A DNA stretch of 64,000 nucleotides from Bradyrhizobium iriomotense (GTDB taxonomy: Bacteria > Pseudomonadota > Alphaproteobacteria > Rhizobiales > Xanthobacteraceae), in assembly GCF_018130765.1 (NCBI RefSeq), contig NZ_JAFCJZ010000005.1, positions 186,001-250,000 on the forward strand, read 5' to 3'. The stretch's first letter is position 1. Every line of letters starts with the position of its first letter. The notes beneath the pieces were generated by a model. It was not told the DNA's origin, ran no database searches, and worked only from the letters and a program-made list of their open reading frames with translations. The position numbers and the translations under genes are program-made. Positions 43,010 through 52,309 of the stretch are shown here, piece by piece.

Positions 43010-43960
43010 GTGAGAGGACAGGTTTCGTCGCTCGTGGTGAGGCGGCTTCTCATCGCCTTGATCACACTCGTGATCGTTTCCTTCGCCGTCTTCTTTGCCA
43101 CCACGCTCCTGCCGGGCGATACGGCCACGATTCTGCTCGGGCAGTCCGCGACACCTGAAGCCGTCGAGGGCCTGCGCAAGGCAATGCATCTCGACGATCC
43201 CGCGATCATCCGCTTCCTGAGATGGATCGCCGGTCTCTTCCAGGGCGATTTCGGCAAGTCCTACGCAAACAACGTCCCGGTCGCCACTCTGATCAGCGGG
43301 CGGTTCATCAACACATTGAAGCTTGCGGGATTGACCGCGGCGATCGCCGTGCCGCTCGCACTGACGCTCGGCATTACCGCCGCGATGTGGCGCGGCACAC
43401 TGTACGACCGCATCGTGACCGTCGGGACCATCGGCATCATCTCGGTGCCGGAGTTCATGATCGCAACGCTGGCGGTGCTGCTCTTCGCGGTCTACCTCAA
43501 ATGGCTTCCGGCGCTGTCACTCACCAACGAGGTCAAGTCGTTCCATGACCTGGTGCGGATCTACGCGATGCCGGTCATGACCCTCACATTCGGCGTTTCC
43601 GCGCAGATGATCCGCATGACGCGCGCCGCCGTGGTCGAGACGTTGAACACGCCCTATGTCGAGATGGCGCTGCTCAAGGGCGCCTCGCGCCCCCGGCTCG
43701 TGCTGCGACATGCGCTGCCCAATGCGCTCGGCCCCATCATCAATGCGGTCGCGCTCTCGCTGTCATACCTGCTCGGCGGCGTGATCATCGTGGAGACCAT
43801 CTTCAATTATCCCGGCGTCGCAAAGCTGATGGTCGATGCCGTTTCGACCCGTGACCTGCCGCTGATCCAGACCTGCGCGATGATCTTCTGCCTGGGGTAC
43901 CTGGCACTGATCACGGCCGCCGACATCATTGCCGTCCTGTCCAATCCGAGGCTGCGATGA
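43010..43960 (+). CDS. ABC transporter permease (DppB family)
   Basis: A 316-residue inner-membrane permease with about six spans (first LVVRRLLIALITLVIVSFAV). The EAA loop YVEMALLKGASRPRLVLRHA is intact, followed by YLLGGVIIVETIFNYPG as in DppB. It starts with GTG at 43010, five bases after GGGAGGA; the ATG two bases earlier runs at once into a stop. Its stop overlaps the next ATG. Confidence 0.94.
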   Translation: MRGQVSSLVVRRLLIALITLVIVSFAVFFATTLLPGDTATILLGQSATPEAVEGLRKAMHLDDPAIIRFLRWIAGLFQGDFGKSYANNVPVATLISGRFINTLKLAGLTAAIAVPLALTLGITAAMWRGTLYDRIVTVGTIGIISVPEFMIATLAVLLFAVYLKWLPALSLTNEVKSFHDLVRIYAMPVMTLTFGVSAQMIRMTRAAVVETLNTPYVEMALLKGASRPRLVLRHALPNALGPIINAVALSLSYLLGGVIIVETIFNYPGVAKLMVDAVSTRDLPLIQTCAMIFCLGYLALITAADIIAVLSNPRLR

Positions 43961-44811
43961 CCAATCCGATCTCGTCAAGCCGGCTCGGCATGCGATTGGG
44001 CTATCGCTTCAACCTCATAGGCGTGTCGGCCCTTGGCATCCTCCTCCTCTGGGCCGGCGTCGCCCTGTTCGCTCCGCAGATCATCCCGCATTCCGTCGGC
44101 GAGATCGTCGACACCGACTATTTTGGCCCCGTGAGCCGGGACCTGTGGTTAGGCTCCGACTATCTCGGCCGCGATATCTTCTCGCGCATCCTGATGGGCG
44201 CGCGCTATACGCTTGGCATCTCGCTTGCCGCCGTCTCCGTTGCCTGCTTCAGCGGCGTCGCGCTCGGCATGACTGCGGCAGTCGCCGGAGGGTGGTTCGA
44301 CAGCATGCTGAGCCGGTTTCTCGATGCGCTCAACTCTATTCCCAGCAAGCTGTTCGGCCTCGTCGTGGTCGCCGCGGTCGGCTCGTCGATCCCGGCACTC
44401 ATTGCGACGCTTTCGGTGATCTACACGCCCGGCGCCTATCGGTTCGCTCGCGCCCTCGCCGTCAACGTCAACACCATGGACTTCATGGTGGTCGCCCGCA
44501 TTCGCGGCGAACGCCTGCCCTATCTCATCGCCTCCGAGATTCTTCCAAACATTCTCGGCCCCGTGCTCGCCGATCTCGGCCTGCGTTTCGTCTTCATCGT
44601 GCTGCTGCTCTCCGGCCTGTCCTTTCTCGGGCTCGGCGTGCAGCCGCCCTACGCGGACTGGGGCGCACTGGTTCGCGAGAACATCGGCGGGTTGCCCTTT
44701 GGCGCGCCGGCGGTGATCTTCCCGTCGCTCGCGATCGCAAGTCTCACCATCAGCGTCAACCTTCTGATCGATAACCTGCCGCGCAGGATCCGCGACCGGA
44801 GCGCCGAATGA
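43957..44811 (+). CDS. ABC transporter permease (DppC family)
   Basis: A 284-residue permease with an N-terminal span (LIGVSALGILLLWAGVALFA) and GSDYLGRDIFSRILMGARYT, the DppC/OppC hallmark. The EAA region VARIRGERLPYLIASEILPN binds the ATPase. Both ends overlap their neighbours by four bases. It pairs with the DppB-type subunit at 43010. Confidence 0.94.
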   Translation: MTNPISSSRLGMRLGYRFNLIGVSALGILLLWAGVALFAPQIIPHSVGEIVDTDYFGPVSRDLWLGSDYLGRDIFSRILMGARYTLGISLAAVSVACFSGVALGMTAAVAGGWFDSMLSRFLDALNSIPSKLFGLVVVAAVGSSIPALIATLSVIYTPGAYRFARALAVNVNTMDFMVVARIRGERLPYLIASEILPNILGPVLADLGLRFVFIVLLLSGLSFLGLGVQPPYADWGALVRENIGGLPFGAPAVIFPSLAIASLTISVNLLIDNLPRRIRDRSAE

Positions 44812-46469
44812 CGGGAAACCTCGTCGAGATCCGCAATCTCAGGGTTGAGGCAACGACTGACGCCGGCAGGCGGGTCGAGATCATCAAGGGCGTCAGCCTC
44901 GACATTGCCGAAGGCGAGATCGTCGCCCTCATCGGCGAGAGCGGCTCGGGCAAGACCACGATTGCCATGACGCTCATGGGCTACGCCCGGCAAGGCTGCG
45001 CGATCACCGGCGGCGAGGTGCGCGTGGGCGGCGTCGACATGGTGAAGCTTTCGGAAGCGGAACGCGCCGGCATTCGCGGGACGCGCGTCGCCTATGTGCC
45101 CCAAAGCGCGGCGGCCGCCTTCAACCCTGCGCTCACCATCATGGATCAGGTCATCGAGGTGGCGCGGATCCACAGGCTCATGTCGGCCGCCGAAGCGCAG
45201 GCGAAGGCCCTCATGCTGTTCAAGGCCCTTTCGCTGCCGGAGCCCGAAACGATCGGCAACCGCTACCCGCACCAGGTCTCCGGCGGTCAGTTGCAGCGCC
45301 TCGCCGCCGCGATGGCCCTGATCGGCCAGCCGAAGGTGATCATCTTCGACGAGCCCACCACGGCGCTCGATGTCACGACGCAGGTCGAGGTGCTGCGGGC
45401 GTTCAAGTCCGTCACGGCGCAGCACAACATCGCCGGCGTCTACGTCTCGCACGATCTGGCCGTGGTCGCCCAGATTGCCGACAGGATCGTCGTGCTCAAG
45501 GACGGTGCGGTCCAGGAAGTAGGGACGACCAACGATATCCTCGAAGGACCCCAGCACCCCTACACCAAGGGGTTGCTGGCCGCGTTCAGGCCAAAGACTG
45601 AGCAGCGGCAGCCTGACGGCGACGGCGTGACGAAGCGCCCGTTGCTCGAGGTCGACAATCTCACAGTCGGCTACGGACCTCGCTCACGCGATGGACAGCC
45701 ACTGATCACTGCCGTGCAGGCGGTCAGTCTCACGCTGGATCAGGGGCGGAATCTCGGCATCATCGGCGAGTCCGGCTGCGGCAAGTCGACCCTTGCCCGG
45801 GCGATTGCCGGCATCCTGCCGGCTCATGCGGGCGGCATCATCTTCAACGGGCGCGAATTGGGCAGGGTCGGCCGCAACCGCACCCGCAACGAACTCCGCC
45901 AGATCCAGATCGTGTTCCAGCACGCGGACACCGCGCTCAACCCGGCGAAGTCAGTGGAAGACATCCTGCGGCGTCCCCTCGCCTTCTACCACGGTATGAG
46001 AGGCAAGACGCGCGATGCGCGCGTCAACGAGCTGCTCGATCTGGTCCGCCTCCCCAAATCCGTGCGGCATCGATTGCCGGGAGAACTTTCAGGTGGCCAA
46101 AAGCAGCGGGTGAATTTCGCGCGGGCGCTCGCGGCCGAGCCGACGCTCATCCTGTGCGACGAGATCACGTCGGCCCTCGATACGGTCGTGGCGGCCGCTG
46201 TGGTCGAGTTGCTGAAGGAGTTGCAGCGTGAGCTCGGCATCTCCTACATCTTCATCAGCCATGACCTGTCGGTGGTCGAGGCGATCTGCGACGAAATCAT
46301 CGTGATGTATCGCGGTCAGAAGGTCGAACAGATCGCGTCGACCCGCCTGGCAGCACCGGAGCACCCTTATACGCGGCTGCTGTTCTCTTCGGTGCCGAAG
46401 CTCGATACCAGCTGGCTCGACAATCTGGAACAGGATGCCGAACAGGTGCGGGCCTATTGCCATCCGTAG
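44808..46469 (+). CDS. Dual ABC transporter ATP-binding protein (DppD-DppF fusion type)
   Basis: A 553-residue protein with two complete ABC cassettes. The first has Walker A GESGSGKTT, signature SGGQLQRLAAAMAL and Walker B FDEPTTALD. The second (from about residue 275) has GESGCGKSTLARAI, SGGQKQRVNFARAL and CDEITSALD, where Ile replaces the usual Pro of DEPTSALD. An oligopeptide-type C-terminal extension (HPYTKGLLAAF and HPYTRLLFSS) follows each cassette. It energises the two permeases. ATG overlaps the DppC-type stop; the stop is 12 bases from that of the convergent lrp gene. Confidence 0.94.
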   Translation: MTGNLVEIRNLRVEATTDAGRRVEIIKGVSLDIAEGEIVALIGESGSGKTTIAMTLMGYARQGCAITGGEVRVGGVDMVKLSEAERAGIRGTRVAYVPQSAAAAFNPALTIMDQVIEVARIHRLMSAAEAQAKALMLFKALSLPEPETIGNRYPHQVSGGQLQRLAAAMALIGQPKVIIFDEPTTALDVTTQVEVLRAFKSVTAQHNIAGVYVSHDLAVVAQIADRIVVLKDGAVQEVGTTNDILEGPQHPYTKGLLAAFRPKTEQRQPDGDGVTKRPLLEVDNLTVGYGPRSRDGQPLITAVQAVSLTLDQGRNLGIIGESGCGKSTLARAIAGILPAHAGGIIFNGRELGRVGRNRTRNELRQIQIVFQHADTALNPAKSVEDILRRPLAFYHGMRGKTRDARVNELLDLVRLPKSVRHRLPGELSGGQKQRVNFARALAAEPTLILCDEITSALDTVVAAAVVELLKELQRELGISYIFISHDLSVVEAICDEIIVMYRGQKVEQIASTRLAAPEHPYTRLLFSSVPKLDTSWLDNLEQDAEQVRAYCHP

Positions 46470-46481
46470 ACGCAGCCGACA

Positions 46482-46958
46482 TCAAGCCGGAAACAGGCTG
46501 GTGAGCGGCATCTGCGAGCGGACGATGGGCGATTTGAGGACGACGAAGCTGAAATACTTGTCGATGCCAATATCCATGTCCGTCAACCGCTCCATGATCG
46601 TCTGGTACTCGCCGATGCTGGCGGTGACGAACTTCAGCATGTAGTCGTAGCCTCCCGAGACCAGATGGCATTCGATCAGCTGGTCGACCTTGTCGACCGC
46701 CGACAGGAAACGAGCGAAGTCGATCTGCCGATGGTTCTTCAACGTCACTTCGGTGAACACCGTCAGCGTCTGTCCCAGCTTGCGCACATTGATCTGGGCG
46801 GCATACCCCTCGATGTAGCCCTCGGCCTGCAGTCTCTTCACGCGCATGAGGCACGGGCTGGGCGACAGATTCACCAGCTCGGCAAGCTCGACATTGGTGA
46901 TGCGACCGTTCTTCTGGAGTTCGTGGAGGATCTTGATGTCGATCCGGTCCAGCTTCAT
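46482..46958 (-). CDS. Lrp/AsnC family transcriptional regulator
   Basis: A 158-residue Lrp/AsnC regulator: LDRIDIKILHELQKNGRITN and LAELVNLSPSPCLMRVKRL form the helix-turn-helix, and YTLMLKFV-like ligand-domain residues (SGGYDYMLKFVTA) follow. I start at ATG 46958 with GGAGAG upstream; the frame continues to 47012 without a better site. It lies between the dipeptide-type ABC operon (convergent) and the amino acid oxidase at 47194 (divergent), and may control either. Confidence 0.93.
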   Translation of the reverse strand: MKLDRIDIKILHELQKNGRITNVELAELVNLSPSPCLMRVKRLQAEGYIEGYAAQINVRKLGQTLTVFTEVTLKNHRQIDFARFLSAVDKVDQLIECHLVSGGYDYMLKFVTASIGEYQTIMERLTDMDIGIDKYFSFVVLKSPIVRSQMPLTSLFPA

Positions 46959-47193
46959 GGGTGACTCTCCATTGAGCACGCGCCGGAGGGCGCAGCAGAA
47001 AATTGGGCACAATGAGGCAAAAGCTCACTTATCCTGCGTCTATTGTCCACCGCTGACATCATATGGCCCGGCCAGAATACAGTTTTGTAGCCCCCCAAGG
47101 ATGCAGCATAAAGTGCTGAGCTGCCATCGAATCCGGCGCCGCGCGGGGCGATCTGCGGCTTACGATGCGCCGAGCGAAATCTAGGAAGCCAGG

Positions 47194-48519
47194 ATGCCCG
47201 CACCGCTCAGCCACATCGAGACCTCGCCGGAGCTTCCCCGTAGCGCCGACGTGGTGGTCATCGGAGGCGGCATCATCGGGGTGTTCGCGGCCTACTATCT
47301 CACCCTGCGAGGGCTCGGCGTCGCGCTCGTGGAGAAGGGGCGAATCGGGGCCGAGCAGTCCAGCCGCAACTGGGGCTGGTGCCGGCAGCAAAATCGCGAT
47401 GCCCGCGAGTTGCCGATGGCGACCAGGAGCCTCGACCTGTGGGAGAGCTTTGGCGCCGAAAGCGGCGAGAGTACCGGTTTCTCTCGCTGCGGCCTTCTGT
47501 ATCTCAGCAACGACGAGGCCGAGCTCGAAGGCTGGGCGCGCTGGCGCGACTTCGCGCGGACGGTCGGCGTCACCACGCACATGCTCGATGCAACCGCAGC
47601 AACGCAGCGAGGCGCGGCGACGGGACGCACCTGGAAGGGCGGCGTGTTCTCGCCGACCGACGGCATCGCCGATCCCGCCAAGGCGGCGCCGGCGGTGGCG
47701 CGGGCCATCCTCAAACGCGGAAGCACCGTGCATCAGATGTGCGCGGCACGCGGGCTGGAGACCGAGGGCGGCCGCGTGAGCGCGGTCGTGACGGAGCGCG
47801 GCACAATTCGCACGCGTGTTGCCATACTGGCGGGCGGCGCGTGGTCCTCGTCCTTCTGCCATCAGGCCGGCATCCGTCTTCCGCTCGCCTCGATCCGCTC
47901 GTCCATCCTGTCGGTGTCGCAAGGTGCGATAGGCCTGCCGGATGCACTCCACACTGCCGCTGTTTCGGTGACGAAACGCGGCGATGGCGGTTATACGCTC
48001 GCCATCAGTGGTCGAGGCCGCGTCGATCCGACTGCGCAGCAGCTGCGCTTCGCCCCGCAATTCCTGCCGATGTTTCGGCGGCGCTGGCGCAGTCTGCTCC
48101 CGGGTGGCCTCGAAGGCGTCAGGTCCGGACACGAAACGCTCCAGCGTTGGCGCGTGAGCGAGCCGACACCGATGGAGCGCATGCGCATTCTGGATCCCAT
48201 GCCCGATCGAAACACGATCGAGCTCACGCATCGGCGCGCGATCGCGCTGTTGCCCGCCCTGAAGGACACCAGGATCACCGCCGCATGGGGCGGCTATATC
48301 GACTCGACGCCCGATGGCGTGCCGGCCATCGGAGAAACGTCCGGCCTGCCTGGGCTGATATTGGCCGCGGGCTTCAGCGGCCACGGCTTTGGCATCGGTC
48401 CCGGAGCGGGGCACCTCATCGCGGATCTCGTGACCGGCGCCGCGCCGATCGTCGATCCCCAGCCCTATCGGCCAGATCGCTTTGCCGGACTTGCAGTCGG
48501 AAAGGTCTCGGACTTCTAG
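47194..48519 (+). CDS. FAD-dependent D-amino acid oxidase/dehydrogenase-like protein
   Basis: A 441-residue DAO-family flavoprotein. ADVVVIGGGIIGVFAAYYLT is the FAD motif, EQSSRNWGWCRQQNRD is a hallmark of a subgroup of alphaproteobacterial amino acid oxidoreductases, and GFSGHGFGIGPGAGHLIADL closes the FAD site. It differs from the three PuuB-like paralogues in this window and lacks their C-terminal tail. A D-amino acid, glycine derivative or opine is the likely substrate. It is divergent from lrp across a 235-base gap, so the Lrp protein is its likely regulator. Confidence 0.9.
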   Translation: MPAPLSHIETSPELPRSADVVVIGGGIIGVFAAYYLTLRGLGVALVEKGRIGAEQSSRNWGWCRQQNRDARELPMATRSLDLWESFGAESGESTGFSRCGLLYLSNDEAELEGWARWRDFARTVGVTTHMLDATAATQRGAATGRTWKGGVFSPTDGIADPAKAAPAVARAILKRGSTVHQMCAARGLETEGGRVSAVVTERGTIRTRVAILAGGAWSSSFCHQAGIRLPLASIRSSILSVSQGAIGLPDALHTAAVSVTKRGDGGYTLAISGRGRVDPTAQQLRFAPQFLPMFRRRWRSLLPGGLEGVRSGHETLQRWRVSEPTPMERMRILDPMPDRNTIELTHRRAIALLPALKDTRITAAWGGYIDSTPDGVPAIGETSGLPGLILAAGFSGHGFGIGPGAGHLIADLVTGAAPIVDPQPYRPDRFAGLAVGKVSDF

Positions 48520-48566
48520 GGATCGCAACCGAGAGGCGCGTTGCTGCGAAGCCATGGGACGCAGGC

Positions 48567-49301
48567 TCAGCCGATACTGATCTTGCGCGCCGTCGCATTG
48601 ACCATGTCGCCCCAGATCTTCTCGTTCTGCTCGACGTAGCGGGAAGCGGGCATGGAGATGCAGAGGCCGCCGACCGGCCGGCCCTGCGAATCGAGAATCG
48701 CGGCACCAATGGCGCAGACGGCGGGACGATAGCAGCGAAGATTCAGCGAATAGCCGCGCGCGCGCACGCGATCGAGTTCCGCGCGCAATGCATCGGGGTC
48801 CGTGATCGTGTTCTCGGTATAGCGCTTCAGGCCGCGCTGGATGATGGAATCGATTTCCTCCGGCGAGAGGTGCGCCATCACGGCCGTCCCGATGGCGGTC
48901 GCATGAATGGGCGATCGATCGCCGATCGGACTGAAGGTCCTGACACTCTGGGTACAATCCGCGCGATCGATCAGAAGCATCGCATCGAGCCCATCCAGGA
49001 TCGACAGATGCACGGTCTCGTTCACCTGGTCGCGCAATTCCTGCATCGGCTTGCGGGCCGCGGCGTAGAGCTGTCCGGCTTGGAGCTCGGGCACCTGAAG
49101 GTGGAGCACGCGATGGCCGATCTGCCAGCGCGTCGCCTCGCCGCCGACCGGGCGCAGCCAGCCGGTCGTCGCGAATGTCTGCAGGATGCGCTGCGTGGTC
49201 GATTTGGGCAGGTCGAGGCGGCGCGCAAGCTCGCTCACGCCGACCGGTTGCATCTCCGCCACCGCTTCCAGAACTTCCAGGCTCTTCAACAGACTCTTCA
49301 T
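48567..49301 (-). CDS. IclR family transcriptional regulator
   Basis: An IclR-type regulator of about 244 residues. The helix-turn-helix is GVSELARRLDLPKSTTQRIL and the effector domain holds SPIGDRSPIHATAIGTAVMA and CAIGAAILDSQGRPVGGLCI. Start ATG 49301 is chosen because the family starts just before MKSLLKSLEVLEAV; in-frame GTG 49304 is possible and no strong Shine-Dalgarno is seen. It is divergent from the transporter-hydantoinase operon and separated from it by an operator-like palindrome at 49443-49455. Confidence 0.9.
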   Translation of the reverse strand: MKSLLKSLEVLEAVAEMQPVGVSELARRLDLPKSTTQRILQTFATTGWLRPVGGEATRWQIGHRVLHLQVPELQAGQLYAAARKPMQELRDQVNETVHLSILDGLDAMLLIDRADCTQSVRTFSPIGDRSPIHATAIGTAVMAHLSPEEIDSIIQRGLKRYTENTITDPDALRAELDRVRARGYSLNLRCYRPAVCAIGAAILDSQGRPVGGLCISMPASRYVEQNEKIWGDMVNATARKISIG

Positions 49302-49442
49302 CACCCTGACCGCGATTTCTGCGGAGCCGTCCGGCCGCGTTCGCCATCCCGCGGGAATGGCCCCGAGCGCGGCCCATAGCACACAGCCGGCTTTCCTCGA
49401 CAGCGCTTGCCATCCCTTCAGGTCCTTGCTAGCGTCATAAAT

Positions 49443-49455
49443 GGAACGACGTTCC
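49443..49455. promoter_or_regulatory. Putative IclR operator, GGAACG-A-CGTTCC
   Basis: A perfect 6+1+6 inverted repeat midway in the divergent region between iclR and the MFS transporter. GGAAC...GTTCC palindromes of this size are typical IclR-family binding sites. It lies 142 bases from the iclR ATG and about 100 bases from the transporter start, so it could regulate both directions. Confidence 0.6.
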
Positions 49456-49555
49456 GTATTGTGGCACAACTGCTCGGCCGGGGCAAGACGTGCACGCGGC
49501 ACTCGTGCTCGACGGTCCGCGCAAGCGGACGGGTCCAACAAAAGGAGTACCGGCA

Positions 49556-50902
49556 TTGACCCGAGACGGAGCGACTGCCCCCGGCCCAATCACCCGCCGC
49601 CTTCAGCTGAAGGCGATCTCCGGCGCCGTGGCCGGAAACCTCATCGACTTCCTGGATTTCGCGATTTTCGGCCTGCTGGCGAAGGTGATCTCCACGACGT
49701 TCTTCCCGCCCGGCGATCCGACCGTGGCCCTGCTGCAAACGATGATGATCTACGCGTCGAGCTTCCTGATCCGGCCGCTCGGCGGAATCGTCATGGGACG
49801 CGTGGGTGATCGCCTCGGGCGCCGTTCGGCCCTCTTCATCTCGGTGAGCGGCATGTGCGTCGTGACCGCTCTCACGGCATTCCTGCCGAGCTACGCCGTG
49901 GCCGGCAGCTTTGCGACCGCGGGTCTCGTGTTCTGCCGACTCGCGCAGGGCTTCTTCGCAGGCGGCGAGTACACGGCCGCGACCGCCTATATCGTCGAAC
50001 AGGGAAGCAGCCAGCACCGGGCGCTGCGGGCCTCTTTCTCTCCCGCCGCCGCCTATTCCGGCACCGCAATCGCGGTCGGCATCTTCACACTCGTCTCGGC
50101 CGTCATCGGTGCAGAGAGCATGGCCAGCTGGGGCTGGCGCCTGATGTTCGGGCTTGGCGTGCCGCTTGGGCTGCTGGGTCTCTGGATCCGCACCCAGATC
50201 GATGAATCGCCGGAATTTCTGGCGATCGAGGAAGAACGCCGTCGTCTTCGCAGAGAAGCGCCGCCGCTCTCGGCCGTGGTCCGCAGCCAGTGGCGGCGCA
50301 TGCTGTTCTTCATCAGCATCCTCATGAGCCACACGCTGTCGAACTATCTCGTGCTCGGCTTCCTTGCGACATATCTCACCAACTTCGTGAAGATCGGCGA
50401 GACGCACGCATCCCTGGCGATCTTCATTGCGCAGCTGGTGCTGATGGCGAGCACCATCTTCTATGGCTGGGTCAACGACACCGTGGGGCGGCGGCCGACG
50501 CTGCTGGCCGGCTGCGTGCTCGTGATCCCCGCGATGTTCCTCTCCTTCTATATCGCAGGCTTCGCCACGCCGGCGAGCGCGATCGCCGCCGCCGTCATTC
50601 CGGTGCTGGTCTATCCGCTGATCACCAGCGGCATGACGATCGGGCTCGTCGACATGTTCCCGCGCGAGATGCGTGTGACCGCGAGCGGCATCGCCTACAA
50701 CACCGGCACCGCGCTGTTCGGCGGAACAGCGCCTCTGGTCGCGTCGTTTCTCATCGAGCGGACCGGAACGCCCTACGCCGTTCCCTGCTATGTCGCGGTG
50801 ATCGCGACCATCTCCTTCATCAGCGTCTTCCTCTACTACGACCAGAGACGCTCCACGCCCTATGTCGTCCCGGCCGCGGCCGTTGCCGATCCCGTGTCGT
50901 AA
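49556..50902 (+). CDS. MFS transporter, metabolite:H+ symporter (MHS) type
   Basis: A major facilitator protein of about 448 residues with 12 predicted spans. AGNLIDFLDFAIFGLLAKVI near the start and RPLGGIVMGRVGDRLGRRSA after span 2 are typical of the MHS subfamily (ProP, ShiA, KgtP). It would import an organic acid, betaine or amino acid with protons. I start at TTG 49556, eight bases after AGGAG; a GTG at 49490 would add 22 residues. It heads the operon with an oxidase and hydantoinase/oxoprolinase subunits, and likely brings in their substrate. Confidence 0.88.
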   Translation: MTRDGATAPGPITRRLQLKAISGAVAGNLIDFLDFAIFGLLAKVISTTFFPPGDPTVALLQTMMIYASSFLIRPLGGIVMGRVGDRLGRRSALFISVSGMCVVTALTAFLPSYAVAGSFATAGLVFCRLAQGFFAGGEYTAATAYIVEQGSSQHRALRASFSPAAAYSGTAIAVGIFTLVSAVIGAESMASWGWRLMFGLGVPLGLLGLWIRTQIDESPEFLAIEEERRRLRREAPPLSAVVRSQWRRMLFFISILMSHTLSNYLVLGFLATYLTNFVKIGETHASLAIFIAQLVLMASTIFYGWVNDTVGRRPTLLAGCVLVIPAMFLSFYIAGFATPASAIAAAVIPVLVYPLITSGMTIGLVDMFPREMRVTASGIAYNTGTALFGGTAPLVASFLIERTGTPYAVPCYVAVIATISFISVFLYYDQRRSTPYVVPAAAVADPVS

Positions 50903-50921
50903 GCGCTGGAAAGATGCAACG

Positions 50922-52253
50922 ATGACGGCTCGGTCCTCCATCTTCGCTCCGGACTTTTCGGAGACTCCCTATTGGTGGGACGACTGGCGTCCGAACGACG
51001 CCGGCGATGGCGGCGTGCCGCGCGAGACCGATGTCGCAATCATCGGTGCCGGCTATGCCGGCATCTCCTGCGCACTTGAACTCGCCGCTCACGGCACCGA
51101 GGTCGTCGTGCTCGAGGCCGGGCTTCCCGGCATCGGCGCCAGCACCTTGAGCGGCGGCCAGGTGACCGGCGGCGTGAATGTCGGCAAGAGCATGTCCAAA
51201 CGCGTCAGCGCGGCGGCCGCGGCCGCCGGCAAGGCCACGGTGGAGGACAGGTTGCGGGAGGCCGCGGCCGGCTACCGCTTCCTCGAGACATTGATCGCGC
51301 GACATGGCATCGACTGCGACTACCGCCGTTCGGGCCGCATCGCCGCGGCGTGGACGGCCGCGCAGGTTCGCACCTGGGAAGGACGGATCGCCAGGCTCAA
51401 CGCACATACCGACAGCGACGTGCGCATGCTGGAGCGCAGTGAGCTGCGCAGCGAGCTTGCGGGCGAAGTCTATGTCGGCGGCGCCTTGATCAACGGCGCG
51501 GGACATCTGCATCCCGCAAAATTCTTCGGCGGGCTGCTCGCGGCCGCCCTCGCTGCCGGCGCGAAACTGGCCTGCCATGCGCCCGTCACGTCGATCGAGC
51601 GTGCCAGCGCCGGCTACCGGATCGTGACCGGCCGCGGCGAGATTCGCGCAAGACGCGTCGTCATCGCGACCAACGGCTACACGGGCGCGGCCACGCCCTG
51701 GCTCAAGCGACGTCTCGTCCCGGTCACGTCCCATCAGATCGCGACCGAGATCCTGCCCGCAGAGCTGCGAAGGTCGCTCATCCCCAAAGACCGCGGCGTC
51801 GCCGAGGCGAACCGGGTGACGGCCTACTACCGCTATTCGCCCGACGGACAGCGCTTCCTGTTCGGCGGTCGCGCGCGCTTCTACCCGCTCGACCGCAAGG
51901 CGAGCGCAAGGATCCTGTTCTCGCAGATGACGGAACGCTTCCCGCAACTACGCGATGTGAAGGTGAGCCACAGCTGGGGCGGCAAGGTCGCGGTGACGCT
52001 GGACGCCCTGCCCCATCTCGGGCGCGATCCGCAAGGCTGCTACTACGCCGCCGGCTGCAACGGCAGCGGCGTCACCACGATGACCTGGCTCGGCCATCGG
52101 CTCGCACGCCATCTGCTGGGCGAACACGATCTGGCACTCGACGCCTTCGGCACGCCGCTGCCATCCCATCCGCTCTACCACGGCCAGACGTGGTTCATGC
52201 CGATTCTCGGCAGTTATTTCCAGCTGCGCGACCACATGGAGAAGCGCCGCTGA
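50922..52253 (+). CDS. FAD-dependent oxidoreductase (PuuB/DadA-like)
   Basis: A DAO-family flavoprotein of 443 residues: DVAIIGAGYAGISCALELAA, GIGASTLSGGQ, ATNGYTGAATPWL and GCNGSGVTTMTWLG. It shares ATNGYTG.ATP and the tail WFMPILGSYFQLRDHMEKR with the protein at 22330, so the two are close paralogues. It begins with an SETPYWWDDW segment as seen in the PuuB group. I start at ATG 50922, 20 bases after the transporter stop. With hyuA/hyuB it may feed or drain a lactam or cyclic amide pathway. Confidence 0.9.
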   Translation: MTARSSIFAPDFSETPYWWDDWRPNDAGDGGVPRETDVAIIGAGYAGISCALELAAHGTEVVVLEAGLPGIGASTLSGGQVTGGVNVGKSMSKRVSAAAAAAGKATVEDRLREAAAGYRFLETLIARHGIDCDYRRSGRIAAAWTAAQVRTWEGRIARLNAHTDSDVRMLERSELRSELAGEVYVGGALINGAGHLHPAKFFGGLLAAALAAGAKLACHAPVTSIERASAGYRIVTGRGEIRARRVVIATNGYTGAATPWLKRRLVPVTSHQIATEILPAELRRSLIPKDRGVAEANRVTAYYRYSPDGQRFLFGGRARFYPLDRKASARILFSQMTERFPQLRDVKVSHSWGGKVAVTLDALPHLGRDPQGCYYAAGCNGSGVTTMTWLGHRLARHLLGEHDLALDAFGTPLPSHPLYHGQTWFMPILGSYFQLRDHMEKRR

Positions 52254-52309
52254 AGCCTTTGCCCGCCCGCGGGCATGGTTCGACACGATCTAAAGGAGAG
52301 ACCTGAACT

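Noticed and set aside
47059..49413. A 784-codon minus-strand frame and a 666-codon plus-strand frame (47379-49379)
   Set aside because: Both are shadows of the amino acid oxidase and iclR genes; neither shows domains or a ribosome binding site.
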